64,000 nt of DNA from Myripristis murdjan (lineage: Eukaryota > Chordata > Actinopteri > Holocentriformes > Holocentridae): contig NC_043983.1 in assembly GCF_902150065.1 (NCBI RefSeq), forward strand, positions 6,462,821-6,526,820, given 5' to 3'. Under the pieces are notes generated by a model. That model made no database searches. It saw nothing but the letters and a program-made list of their open reading frames with translations, and was not told where the DNA came from. Position 1 is the first letter of the stretch. Each line of letters begins with the position of its first letter. This document shows positions 13,001 through 24,869 of this stretch, one piece after another. A program made the translations under genes and the position numbers.

Positions 13001-16000
13001 TAATTTTGTTCAGGTCAGTACACTATATACAGACAATAAATAAATAAAATATGACCCAAAAAAACACAGTAAAAAAAGATTTTTAAAAGAGAGTGGATCG
13101 GATGTTATTCACTCTGAGGATTCAAATTGGTAACCTTCAGTCACAAGCGCACGTCTCTCTCCTTTATATTAGGGTTATATATTAGGTTATATTAGGTTGC
13201 TGCCTTGTGTTGCACTGTAGTAACATAAGACGAATGTGATGATGCACTCCCCTGCTGTTAAACTGGTTAAAGAGCAAATCAACACTTAACCTCCATCAGT
13301 GTTGTCAAAGTGGGTGTCTTGTATCCACTGTCATAAGCAAAACACACTGCTTTGACATCATTGGCTGAGGTGTGGCCAGTACTGCAACATGCTGGAAAGT
13401 TTAAACCCAGAGAGCAATACAACGACAAATTTGTCCCCTAGTCATACCCAGTTTTTGTTCTTTTTATTCCAAACCACTGTTGCTGCAGCTGGAGGCCTAA
13501 AATGCAACACTTCTGCACAGTGGAGTGTTTTTCCCAGGAAAGACCTGTCCAACACCCGGTGTGTTGAATAAAAATTATATAAGCTTTCTTGAACTGGGAC
13601 GACTTGCATTACTATTAGGTTACATCACTCAACAATACAATCGATGTCCCTTATTGTTTTGTGTTCAGTCCCAGTATAAATGGATCAGGCACTAGACAAT
13701 GGCAATGCCATTCTGCTTCCATATAACATCAGTATTTGGCGCACCCTAAAAGTCACTTTGCATCACCGGCACCTTGTTGCTTCAGCAAGACATTGTATTG
13801 CTCTATACATCCCTTCCTCTCTGCTCATTCCTTTTCTATGAGCCAATCTCTATCATCAGCAGGCAGCAGACCGGAGTGGAGTTTCCTCCACGCTGTGGTT
13901 TGGCTTGGCCCTATGTGGTCTGAGAGCAATGAAATTAGTGGTGGGAGCTATGCAGACACACCCAGTGATGGGCTGATTACAGAGAAACTGAGGCTGTGCA
14001 CTGGGAAGAGCCACCCCCCCTCTGGCTGTGTAGGCTCCCAGATAAACAAGCCATGGCCAACATTAAGACTCTGAAATTGAGCTAGAAAACTTTTTGTGTA
14101 AGCAAGGCTGCTTGTTAGTTGCAAAGTGTTTTTTTGGAACCAAGGGTGATATGTGAACGTTGCCTTTCCAGTGGCATACATTTCCATGGCTCTTTCCCAT
14201 CTGGTGTGCAGTTTTTTTTCAACAAGGGTTAAATATTATGTTTGGAGCTCCTGAACACATTTGTGATGAAGAGGACAGTGATCTGCATAGCTTATTTACC
14301 TCCATCACTTTCTCTGCTTTTTTGTGATAAGACTTAATATTTTACAGTACGGCCTCTTCGAGTTGTATTTTACCACCATCCTTTTTGAAGCTGTGTCCGT
14401 TGCATGTCAAACATAATCATTAGTTCCTTTTCAATCTTCTGTTTTTAACAAAGTAAAAAGTTGCAAATCTCCTCTGAAACTGCAGTTTTACCAGACTGTG
14501 GTCAGTCACCTTGTTCTGCTCTGCATTCTGACTAGACTGTTATGTTTCATAACCTTTCAACATGTCAAGATTGACTGGTGACTGGTAATAAGCCAGCAGG
14601 CTTTGCCTCTCTAGCTTGCAGTGTCCATTTGTATCGGATGCATGCAAACATTTTGTGATTGTACTGAATTCTGTATAAATGATAGATTTTTGATCCTTCT
14701 GAAACAGAACAGCATTCACTGTAGGAAGAAAGAACTGCTTTAATTCATTAAAAGCAAACTTTATTTAGTAAAGTAATGTGATTGAACGGCTTTGCCAGTG
14801 ACTCTTCAGTTTTAAGATGAGTATCTGCCAATATTGTTTTAAGTTTTGATTACACACATTTCTTCTGTGTTTCATAACCATTTCTGTCATTACTTTTCTC
14901 CATCCCATTTGGGGATGTGCAGACTCAGTTACAGGGCCATAATGTGTAACAGTGCAATGTAATAGTAGAATCATGATTTGATATTCTTCTTCCTTCCGGA
15001 TATTAGCGTAAAAGACAGTGGCTTTCAGGCATAAAGTGACTTCCCTTCATTAGCATTACCCAATTTTGTAATTGCAGCAATTTACACGACTATTCTGTCC
15101 AGCTTTAATTTTTTGAAAATCTCTCAGTGCGGTCACACAAATTTGATCAGCATTTTCAGCAAGCATGTTAATGTCTGGCTGAAATTTCATCCACATTAGT
15201 TGCTTCCTATTATCTTCTTCCACTGTGAGTTCACTTATCTTATTTGGAAAACAAGTTGATGATCAGAGGAATCAGCCTGCAGTTTATTACTTGTTATTGG
15301 AACCAAATTATCAGGTCATTATAATAAATTACATGACTATGTGGAGAAAATGTGTCACATGAATTTGGCTGAATGCTACATAATTAATGTGAAGCCTATG
15401 TCAGCTTATGGGTGGACAAAACTGTTACCACAGCACATGCAGCATCCTGTTTAATCTTGTGTTTTGCCAAGTATAAACTTGGCTTATGCTAAATCTTAAT
15501 ACGTGTCACTCAAATAACACTTAAGAGCCACACAGTAATGCATAAATACATTTTATTGACCAAGTAATTGTCTGTAGACTTAAAATTGGTGTAGTTTATA
15601 ACGACCATATGATTACACCGTAGCAATTAGGCAGCTTTGTGAAAAGGATTGATGATACACTATGCTTGACAGACATTAGACAAAGGCGATACTAAACCAT
15701 ACTTGGAAGCAATATTTAGACGCACTAAGGCCTGTTCTCAAGTCTGTGTTCTAGGTGATATGAACTCACTTTTGCTGTCTACAGAATGATTTGGAGAACT
15801 GAAAATGCCATCTGTCCTCTGTGAAAGTGTATTTGGCCACCACAGTTTACATTCACATCCTCAAACAGCTATAGAGATCTAAGGAGCAGAGTGTGAAAGG
15901 CTTGCTCTGCTGCAGCAGTGTAGAGCTGAAGCAGACACAGCTGTAAATTCAAGCTACCACTAAAATGCGCTGGTTATAACAGACTTTAAAGATGAAGGCA

Positions 16001-17680
16001 AAAAGGGAGTCATATCTCTTACACATCTGATGTAAAGCAGAAACACACAGTAACTGTTCTGCTATGGGGAAAACAGCCAAATTGCGCAAGAAATGCTGTG
16101 ACAAGGCTATCGTTTTCAAAAGCGCTTGTCGCTGGGACTCATTTTAGGAACGAGGTCCATGCTGGCACCAGAAATCAAGACCTTTTACAGCCTCTCTCTG
16201 TCGCTTGCTATGCCCTTTTTGTATGGGGGTTATCTCTGCACTTAGCATGTGGTTGGAAGCCTAAAGCTTAAAGAGGCATCCTTGACTTGAAGGTTGCTTA
16301 TTCAGATCCAAGGACCAGTCAAGGAAAATGTAGGAGGCGACAGTGAATGAGAAATTATCTCCCCTCCCTAACCACCTAGTGCTGAGCTGCCTTTTAGCAA
16401 CATATTTACTTCCCACATGCTGGTGTCCTTCATGGCACGTTTGACATAATACCTAAAATGGTGAAAGGATGACACAAAACAGAAAGGACACAGGATCCCA
16501 GCAGGATGCAATGGAAGGTGATTTGGCCAGTGAGAACAAATGTGAAGCCCTAGAATTAATAGGGAGAGCATCACATCACATCACATCCACGCAGCGCTGT
16601 AGTTTACAATACAACAGGAAAATGAACAGTTGTTAGTCTTATTTGATTGTGACATGTGAGCACATAACCAATCTCAAAAGTGTAAGCATGCTACTCTGTT
16701 TCACATTTTTGTGAAATTATTTTTGTCCAAAACATCTTTGAAGGATTATTCTCCACAAGGACACAAGTATCTGCTTGGCATTCTTGGATTTGTTATTCAG
16801 CCTGAGTGTGAGGCAGAGTGTTGTTTGGGAAAAAAAAAACAAAACACTGTATATATTCAGTCAACCAGCTGAATGTTATTGACTGAATTCCTTTCATTTG
16901 GTTATGATCAAAGATTCGAGTCAGACTCAAGCATATGACCACTGAAATGACAACCGTAAATACGTCTATGATGGTAACTTTCTGTCTATGTGTAGACACA
17001 TTCTTGTGAATATAGTAATTCAAACAATATCTTACATATTACAAAAATCATAATTACATCACAGGTACTCATGGAGGTCTCATAAGATTCAGGGCACGTT
17101 CATGAAATTACCGTTACACCTTAATGCTTAAGATAGAGAGTCCATCTTAACTCTTACCCTTATATCTGGAGAAAAGTGCTTTTTCAGTTATAATTGCGAA
17201 GTTTTTTTAGCTTCATTTGCGTAACTGGTTATCATGGCGATTAGTGAGGGACATTTGAGAGCTGATCTACTTCTTGTTGCACCAGTCATATGGCTGGCAC
17301 ACTTACAGTGGGTGCCATAGAGTGTTTATCATGTTGTCATGGAAATCAGTGCACTGAAGTTCTGTGACTTTAGCCCTGCAGAACATAAATGAAACTGCGG
17401 GGCCTCGTGCGGTAAACCACGCAGATACAGAGGAATTCAGATACGAGGCTCCATCACACGCCCTCCATGTCTCCGAGCTGAGGACTCTAAACGTTTTTGC
17501 TGTCAGTTTTTTCTCTCACTAGCTGCTGTCGCCTTCTTCCAGAGAGCAGTTTATAGTTTAGCCTCATTTGCATAACTGGTTATCATGGTGATTAGGGTGG
17601 GACGTTTGAGAGCTCATGCACTTCTTGTTGGATCTTGTTGCAGAGTCCCAGAAAGTGATGATGTCATACTCATCAGCTGA
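1016..17680 (+). CDS. mcoln2: mucolipin-2 (TRPML2) cation channel, 14 coding exons
   Basis: Codes a 556-residue six-TM TRPML channel of recycling endosomes and lysosomes that passes Ca2+ and other cations under PI(3,5)P2 control (family knowledge). Coding exons: 1016-1059, 2025-2178, 2721-2894, 3249-3405, 5185-5263, 5346-5442, 5663-5762, 6578-6690, 7091-7240, 8942-9043, 9332-9454, 11459-11665, 12699-12832, 17644-17680. All phases join without a stop. Seen: the [18 protein letters not shown] segment, closer to MCOLN2 than MCOLN3; TM1 at about residues 52-72; a long luminal polycystin-mucolipin domain; pore motif NGDDMF at 447-452; a cytoplasmic FCCCKR cysteine cluster suited to palmitoylation; and C-terminal ESDDVILIS, resembling the human SDDHLIPIS end. 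The human protein is about 566 residues. The start at 1016 is the only ATG in exon 1 that stays open across intron 1; an internal ATG at 2032 is an alternative. Intron 3 has a GC donor, and the last exon adds only 12 codon parts after a 4.8-kb intron. Confidence 0.95.
2895..3248 (+). other. GC-AG intron 3 of mcoln2
   Basis: The exon ends GATCAG and the intron begins GCAAGT. Using the next GT (2899) would add four bases and break the frame into exon 4, so the non-canonical GC donor is required. The context matches the strong consensus (AG|GCAAGT) that GC donors normally need. Confidence 0.85.
3565..4630 (-). repeat. retroposon-like repeat, unassigned family
   Basis: Read on the minus strand, the segment ends in a LINE-style tail: a 'gggacaaataaag' block followed by a short TGAT-type tail at about 3567-3600. 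Upstream of the tail, around 4250-4420 on the same strand, is a short hydrophobic reading frame that looks like a membrane segment. I do not recognise the family, and the copy appears broken. It lies in mcoln2 intron 4. Confidence 0.45.
7859..7905. repeat. perfect inverted repeat, 23-bp arms, 1-nt centre
   Basis: The left arm 7859-7881 is the exact reverse complement of 7883-7905, with one A (7882) between. The arms contain GTAAAGCAAAGTAC. It lies in mcoln2 intron 9, and no target duplication is evident. Confidence 0.95.
12432..12478 (+). repeat. half copy of a foldback MITE
   Basis: About 47 bases match the left arm of the foldback element at 54.12-54.27 kb (shared core: TTAATTAAGGTTC then GTTCCATTTA). 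No second arm is visible nearby, so this looks like a solo or truncated arm in mcoln2 intron 12. Confidence 0.55.
12833..17207 (+). other. long last intron of mcoln2, mostly featureless
   Basis: About 4.4 kb without credible exons on either strand. Apart from the tail fragment near 12.98 kb and short A/T tracts I see no structured element until the duplicated block that starts at 17208. Confidence 0.6.
12976..13012 (-). repeat. LINE-like 3' tail fragment
   Basis: 'tctttattgttcacaaggg' resembles the reverse complement of the 3' tail of fish L2/Rex-type retroposons. It sits in mcoln2 intron 13. Only the tail is recognisable. Confidence 0.3.
17208..17279 (+). repeat. left copy of a 72-bp direct repeat (R1)
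   Basis: Matches 17557-17630 with about ten differences (shared TAACTGGTTATCATGG and CTTCTTGTTG). Together they flank the lpar3-leader-like segment. The right copy ends just before the acceptor of the last mcoln2 exon. Confidence 0.8.
17319..17551 (+). repeat. diverged copy of the lpar3 leader/promoter region
   Basis: Aligns in order with 20389-20686: 'gtgtttat..ggttgtcatgga', 'ggggcctcgtgc', 'aggaattcagat.cgaggct', 'cgccct', 'gag.ccaggactc', then 'agctgctgtc.cct' and 'gagagcag'. The AC microsatellite of the lpar3 copy is absent here, with about 15 bases in its place. It lies inside mcoln2 intron 13. Confidence 0.8.
17557..17630 (+). repeat. right copy of the 72-bp direct repeat (R2)
   Basis: Partner of 17208-17279. 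It ends 13 bases upstream of the splice acceptor of the terminal mcoln2 exon, so part of that acceptor's surroundings is duplicated sequence. Confidence 0.8.
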
Positions 17681-18310
17681 CAGCAGTCCCAGCTCCAGAC
17701 AGGACGATCCGGAGATGTTGGGAACAGGGATTCACATGTCTGAGATACGCTCTTCCACAGGGGAGATCAAAGTGCCCCAACTGAAAGTGCTGAGAGTGCA
17801 GGTTTATGGTTCCAGCAAAAGATTTTGTGTACTTTGTAGGGAAAAGTATAGTGCAATATAAAATGCTAATGAATCCCTCTCTTAACCGTGAAACCAAAGC
17901 TTGAGTGCAATAGGTTTTATATTATCTAATGGAATTCAGGGATATTGTTCAAAAGTTTACTGGGCCTTTTTTTCAGGCATGCACATGCACTAAATGTTAA
18001 TAGACTGTTTCCTCAATTTGTATGTCGGTGCAAACACCACAGCTATGCAAAATACTGCAAAACTAAATGTAATTTATTTTTAAAGTGTTGTGTGGGTATG
18101 TGTGTTGATAAAATTTTGCATACATTAAAGAAAAATTTTCATTTGACTTCTTGACTTCTGTCACCTGTTCGTTACCTATTCAGCTGTTCATTGTCTAAGA
18201 TTTGAATTGGACAGCAGATGACATATAAGCAGTCAAAACCACAGATGATTTACACAGTCAATATTGTTTCACTGCTGGCCTGCATCTGTAATTGCTATGT
18301 GCAATAAGCC

Positions 18311-18316
18311 AATAAA
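18311..18316 (+). terminator. possible mcoln2 poly(A) signal
   Basis: AATAAA about 630 bases after the stop codon. An ATTAAA at 18124 is an alternative. No transcript evidence is available. Confidence 0.35.
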
Positions 18317-19860
18317 ACATGGACATCCGCCTACAGGCAGGATCTAGAGCAGTGGAAGATGCTTGTCAAGACAAAGGTGATATGTTTGAGTAAGCTGACA
18401 ACACATGACAGACGACCTCATTGATGGAGTGATCTACCCCACAGTGAAACATCAGATTACATAATCCAACAGATTTACCCGAAAGAAAACATTAAGAACT
18501 GCTGGAAGAGAGTGTTAAACAGCAGTGACCTGATTTTAACCCAGGTAAGATTGAGTAAGAGGGACTTTTGAATGACTGATGTGAGCATCATGACTACCAG
18601 CACTTCAGAGCTGTGAGTAAGCGTTATCTCCATAAAATCCATCAGCATGTGAGGATCTTAGCACAAGTTGGAGCATGACTGCAGGCAGTGCCCTAAACAA
18701 AATCAAAGGAACATTTCCTCACCGATTTGGCATTTTGTGGACGACAACAGCATGCCAAATCTAAGTGATCCGCACTTACTACAGTTGACTTGCTGATCTA
18801 TCAAGTGCCTAAGATGGATGTGGTTATACCAGAGACTATTAAAATATTATTAAATGAATCAATCTGATTACACATTCCCCATCAATGAGTAAACACGTCA
18901 GTGCGTTCATGTAATGTGGTATTTTTCCTATGTGGTAATACTAGCCATGCAGTGTTGATGCTTATCTTTGTTGTGAGATGCACTTTTCAGTGGAAATGAC
19001 TTTTTGTGTAAGTAGTCATTTAGGTCATTTAGGTTATGTGACTGATAGACCAATACCAAAATAAGCAATATAGAGTATGTTATGTTTTACATTTTACAGT
19101 GGAAATCCTCAAAGATGAATATGGAGGCTCTCTGCAAATCTGCCCTGTCCTGCTGTACCCTGTAACTTAACAGTGAGTACATTTCAAAGGAGCAACTTTT
19201 TACTTTTACTTCATTATAAATTTTCAGTAATACAGTACTTTTTCTTTAAAAATAAATAAATAAATAAAATAAAATAACAATAGGCATTTCTAGGACTTGA
19301 GACTCAGATCTCAGACATGACCAGTCCTCTCCACCACTGGTCTATACACAGGTTTCCACCAGCCAAGCCCCTTAAAATGTTTTAATGGCATACTATTACC
19401 ATTTCAAATGGGAGGTCACCCCATCTTGTTATGATGTGGTAAAGAATTATGAATGGCACTCAATTCTAAAAATAATACAACTTAGAAATACCTCAGGAGT
19501 TCAGGACAACTCTTTTACCCCATCAAAACCCAAGATATAAGAGCTCCTTTCCCTACAGTTTATGTTTTGTCTACATTTGACATCAAAACACACTCAATGC
19601 AGGCATTCAAAAGTGTCTCCTTACTTCTATGGATTATTAGTTTTGGCAGGAACCTTCCTCAGCCCTGTGTGCCCTCCCCTTTAAAACTACATAGTCTGCC
19701 TTTTACCCAAACTGACCTTTTTTGTTTACAATGAATGGGGCAAATGTCCAGTGAACAGCCACTTGTGACACAATTATATGAGAAACAGAAAACGAAGCAT
19801 AAAAAAAGAAGATATCCCACAGGCAAGAGGTCAGAGGGGAGGTCTCGAGAGCACATTGCC
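18317..19860. other. gene-free stretch between mcoln2 and lpar3
   Basis: No exon-like segment or recognisable repeat other than an AAATA-rich patch near 19.25 kb. It ends at the TTAA border of the piggyBac-like element. Confidence 0.5.
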
Positions 19861-20356
19861 TTAACCCTCCTGTTCCCTTCAAATTTACTAATGCTTATTA
19901 ACTGGGGTCAATTTGACCCCATTAATTAAGCCTCCAGAACATGATTATGATAAAACTTGTTACCCAGGTTTATGTGTTGCCTCCTTTATGAGTCTTGTTG
20001 ACAATCTAAAATCCAAAATTGCCCTTTAAATAAAACATCCCCCCTCCCCATGTGGGACTCATGTTTTTCCCTCCCCAAGGTCATGTGAACTATCTGTGGT
20101 TCACTACTACACACATGGTTATGTTAGGTTTGGGCCCTGAAGCAGAGGGAAGTTTTTTGAAGATTATAAATGGCATGTCATAGTTGCTCAGTGTCATCCA
20201 TAACAACTAAGTTAATTTATATTTACACAGTTGACCCAATTAAATTAGGAAAAGTCATGAAATATGTAGCCAAAATAAGGCAGTGTTAATCATCCATTTA
20301 GAGACGTTAAACATTGAACAGGATCAAACTGACCCTAAAGATAACCGGAGGGTCAA
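19861..20356 (+). mobile_element. non-autonomous piggyBac-like element, copy 1
   Basis: Starts with TTAA followed by CCCTCCTGTT and ends with the near-complement AACCGGAGGG followed by TCAA, a decayed TTAA. Internal 'ggtcaatttgacccc' is typical of fish piggyBac MITE families as I recall them. It is about 496 bp with no transposase reading frame. A second, more diverged copy lies at 42.6-43.1 kb. Confidence 0.6.
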
Positions 20357-20388
20357 ATCTGCTCTCTTCAATGGTCTGATGAACGGTA

Positions 20389-20482
20389 CTGTGTTTATAA
20401 GGTTGTCATGGAGATCAGTGACTTGAGCCCGTGATGTACAGAGAGACACGGGAAACAGCTGGGGCCTCGTGCCGTCAACCAA

Positions 20483-20567
<85 letters not shown>

Positions 20568-20770
20568 AATTCAGATGCGAGGCTGCGCCGCTCACGCCCT
20601 CTGCGTCACCGAGCCCAGGACTCAAAACTTTCTGCCTCGACTTTTCCCTCTCAGTCGCTGCTGTCACCTCCTTCCTGAGAGCAGCTCCGACACCATGCTG
20701 GGAAGAGTCCGACACGGAATGAGTCACCAGTTCTGCTGACGGACCACGGACAGTTTACCGGCCACTACAG
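20389..20770 (+). promoter_or_regulatory. lpar3 promoter/noncoding leader exon region
   Basis: The segment ends at a strong donor (CTACAG|gtgagc at 20770/20771). The acceptor of the coding exon (cccacag|GCTCC, exon start 21514) lies 743 bases downstream, which fits the usual noncoding first exon of LPA receptors. It contains a long AC microsatellite at 20486-20565. The transcription start is not determined. A diverged copy sits in the last mcoln2 intron. Confidence 0.55.
20486..20565. repeat. (AC)40 microsatellite
   Basis: About 80 bases of uninterrupted CA/AC in the lpar3 leader region. It is absent from the paralogous segment at 17.3-17.55 kb, so it expanded after that duplication. Confidence 0.95.
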
Positions 20771-21526
20771 GTGAGCTCACCTGCTAATTATGAGCAGTTG
20801 TTACCATTTGTTACTCTATATTACGCATGTCGCGCGCTTTTCTTGTTCAGTTATGTTTTGGCTCGGCTACTGTCGACAAAAAAGACAAACAAAATGTTTC
20901 TCTTTCACGTTTTGTATTCACTACTCGAGTGGTTTATTATTCTTTGTCAGCCCAGTGTGGGAAATTATCTCCTTTTTTCCCCACGTGTGAAGCCTCATGT
21001 TATAATGAAGGTTTCAAAATAAGGGAAGAGTCGTCTTTTCGAGGAAAAAAACTTTATTTTGATGTGTGTTATCTGACAGGTAGACTGGCATATCAAAGAA
21101 TTTCAAAAGCTAAGGCTCTGGTTACGAATGTCTTTTCATTGAACCAAAGTTATTACTTAAACTCTCCTTTCTTATTTTAGTCCAAGTTAAATTGCAGCCT
21201 AGCGATGGGAAGCCACTGTGATTTAAGCTGCATTCAAAGCAGCTTCTTCCAGTCAGAGGATTTTGGCACGTGAGCTTCCCTTTGGAGTCAGGTCATTTAA
21301 TCTCTCACTGCCCAAAAGCTATTTGGCCATGAAAAGAACTGGCACCACACAAAGACCTGGTGTATTAAAACGTGTCGCTCCTGAAATGTAACACCTCTTA
21401 CAGTCTCACCCTTATCTCGATAGTGCAACAGCCTGAATTTTCTAAAAGGGTGTCTTGCTTTTGTCATTCTCAACCTGTGCCAGTTGTTTAGTATTTTCAA
21501 TGTTTCCCCACAGGCTCCCCAACAAG

Positions 21527-24500
21527 ATGGCGGGGCAGAATCAGAGTCAGTGCCACTATGGCGAGATCATGGAGTTCTTCTATAACAACAGCAGCCAAAA
21601 GAAAGATGAATGGGACTCCACCCAGCTCATCCTGGTCCAGGTGGTGGGCTCTCTCTTCTGTTGTTTCATCCTGGTCTCCAACGCCATGGTCATAGCCGCT
21701 GTTATCACTAACAAGAGGTTCCACTACCCTTTTTACTATCTCCTCGCCAACCTGGCTGCCTCGGACTTCCTGGCTGGGATAGCGTATGTGTACCTCATGT
21801 TTAACACGGGGCCAGTGTCCAGACTACTGACAGTTAAGGGTTACTTCATCCGCCAAGGCCTCCTGGACACTAGTCTCTCGGCTTCGCTGGCCAACCTGCT
21901 GGTGATAGCCCTGGAGCGCTACATCTCTGTCATGAACTGGAAAGTCCACAGCAACCTGACAAAAAGGAGAGTGACCCTGCTGATCGTGCTGGTGTGGGCT
22001 ATCTCGATCTTCATGGGGGCTGTGCCGAGCCTGGGCTGGCACTGCATCTGTAACCTGGAGGACTGCTCCCAGCTGGCTCCCATCTTCAGCAGGAGCTACC
22101 TGATCTTCTGGTCGGTGTCTAACCTGATTGTGTTCCTGGTTATGGTGTGCATCTACATGAGGATCTACATGTATGTCAAGAAGAAGACGTCAGTGCTGAA
22201 TCCACACACCAGCGGCTCCATTAACCGCAAGAGGACGCCCATCAAGCTCATCAAGACGGTCATGACTGTGCTTGGTAGGTGTCCAACGTCACACACAAAA
22301 ATGCAGTCAGTGCAGTGCATCTGATGAAAAAGCGGCGAGTCATACCATGTCTCTGCTACAGTAAGCTCTGTGACCCAGTGCTGTGCTGTCATGTGCTTTT
22401 TCTTTGGGTTTATAGGCACTCCGAAGCCAGTCACAAAGTTCACACAGCTCACTGAGTCAGTGCTGAACACGTTTGATTGTAATCTGTGTGTTCCTGATAG
22501 GAGAGAAAATGCTGAGCAAGTTGACAAACTGAGGCTTTTGCTATTCCTATGTCTAAATGCTGTTTATGCTTTTGGTAAATGTGCTAAGGGCTTGCCGGTG
22601 ATATTTATAAAGCCAAGTGAGTCACACTCAGTGAGACTTTAGGTTCCACATACAAAGAGCAATGCATCAACAGTACCATCTCTCAACATTAGCAGTGATG
22701 ATGAATATAAAATAGAAACAAAAAAAACACAAGAAAGAAGTTATGTAATGATTCAGTCGTAGGACCATGTGTCTCATGCCAACTTCATGTAGTTCTTTTT
22801 TTCTCCACTGCTTCTAGCGTAATGAGTACCTTGGAAAACATCAGATCACAGTACTGAATTTGTTATTAGCTCAAGTAAAGAAATGTGAGAAAGCTGAAGT
22901 TTAATTTTCACCACGTGCATTTTCACCCTCGATAAGACTGTCACATATCCTTTGCTGTGCCTCTGTGTTAAAGAGAATATGGTGTTGTAACAGGATACAT
23001 TGCAGTCAGGGCAAAATACCTATTATCACACCACTCCCACCCTCCTTTCATGTAGCTCTGCAGGTCAGGTGAGTTTGATCTCTATCAACCCCAGTTTAAG
23101 ATGTTATATTTTCCCAGTCTTTTTTTGGCAGTCATTCTTTAAAATCTTCCCAAAAACAAATAAATCAATCACATCAAACTACATGAAATTTGTCACGTTT
23201 TTGAGCAGTCCTTGTGCAGGATAAATAGGTCTGCCATTGTTCATTGTCTTTCTTAGCGCCTGTCCGGGTTGCTAGATATGTGGCGTAAGAGCCGCCTGTC
23301 TCAGTACGCAGCGTCTTCCAGGCGGCTGTGTAATTATCTCTTCCTGCAAGGACACTGCTCCTCCGCCTATGCGGTGTGCTGGCAACACCACACACTGCTC
23401 CTCTGTGGCCTTCACTGAAGAACCCCACCTCCCCCAACCAAAAAAAAAAAAAAAAAAAAAAAATCCAAAACAAAAAAAAAAAAGAAAAAAAAATAGAACC
23501 TATACTACACATACTTTAGAAGCCTGCAATCACTCTACAATTGCTTTCAGATGCACCATTGTCTCCTTTAGCCCGCCAAACTGTTGTTGCCGCAGTGTCT
23601 TCTTCAAAATTCCAGCTGAGATTAGTGAGGCTGTACTGTGGTGATTAAAGTGCATCTACTGGCGGTGTAGCGTTTAATGAATAGAGGGTATCAAACAGTT
23701 TTTGTATTCTGTCATCTGTCACATCAAGAAGAAATGTGGATGCAGGGAATCAGTGGCTAAGATTTGACCTCACCTGCCAACATGGAACTGCACGCCACAA
23801 ACTAAATGATGTAAACAGTCCAAAAAAGGGTGCTGTCAAGCTTCTTGGCCCCTAAACATGCCTGACATGCTCCATTATGTGGTGTGGTGAAGACAAAGGG
23901 AGTATGGGGGAGGGAACGGAAAGGAATCTGAGAATCTTTTGTCATTTCCAGAAGCAGGTGGTCGGACCCATCACATGTTAGATTAACCAAGAAGAAAGTT
24001 AACCTTTGTTCCAGGTGAAAAACAGTCTGCCCAGGCGGAAACGGCAACTGGACAAACCAGTTCAGAGACACATAACCCACACGTGTTGCGTTGTGACCAG
24101 ATCAAAATGAATGAGTGTTGAAATGTTACATATGGATACAGACAGATGTTTACTCATAAAGAGGTAATTATAACATCTTAACTGTGGGTGGCCTGTGCTG
24201 AAGAAGAAAAACCATGGAAGTAAATAGGTTATTCCTTGTAAATTTGCCCCAGGAATGAGTGGACTACTTAAAAACAAATGGAGAGAGCGTGTTTTTAAAG
24301 GAGTTCATTTGTGTAGTTTGCATGTGTTTGTACATCCCTCTTGAATGTAGGTCAAAGACAAAGAAGAGGACAGTGAGAAGAATATTTTGGTAGCCTTTTG
24401 CATCACAGTCTTCTCACTCTTGGCCTTTGTTTTGGTGCATATCACAGAGTGCATCACACTGCACTGTGTAAAGGTTAGAGCGACTGTTTTTATTCTTGAG

Positions 24501-24823
24501 GTGCGGCCACTGCGTTTTTCACAAAGCCTTTTTGAATGAATGCTGCCTGAGCACTGGAACACATGTGCTAGAAACATGGCTGCTTCCAAAGCCCAGATGT
24601 TTTTTTTTTCCTCAACGTCAAAGATTACAGGGAAAGAAAGTACTCTTTTAATTGGGGGATTATATCATAAACTGCCAGAGGAACCCCATTTGATGGGGTT
24701 TTACAGTAAAATATCTGGTGAACTTTTTCACTTTCAGTCCTAATGACAGTGAACACATTAGAACTGATGTCAGCACTTCTATCAGACTGTTTCAGTCTGT
24801 GCAGGTGTGAGTGTGTGCGTGTG

Positions 24824-24869
<46 letters not shown>

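Noticed and set aside
20324-20739. Long frames of alternating Thr-His or Cys-Val over 20.4-20.7 kb on both strands
   Set aside because: Direct readings of the AC microsatellite; no coding signal.
21455-21526. Upstream in-frame ATG giving a 24-residue N-terminal extension of lpar3
   Set aside because: It lies before the splice acceptor at 21513 and has no family similarity. The ATG at 21527 matches the receptor's N-terminus.
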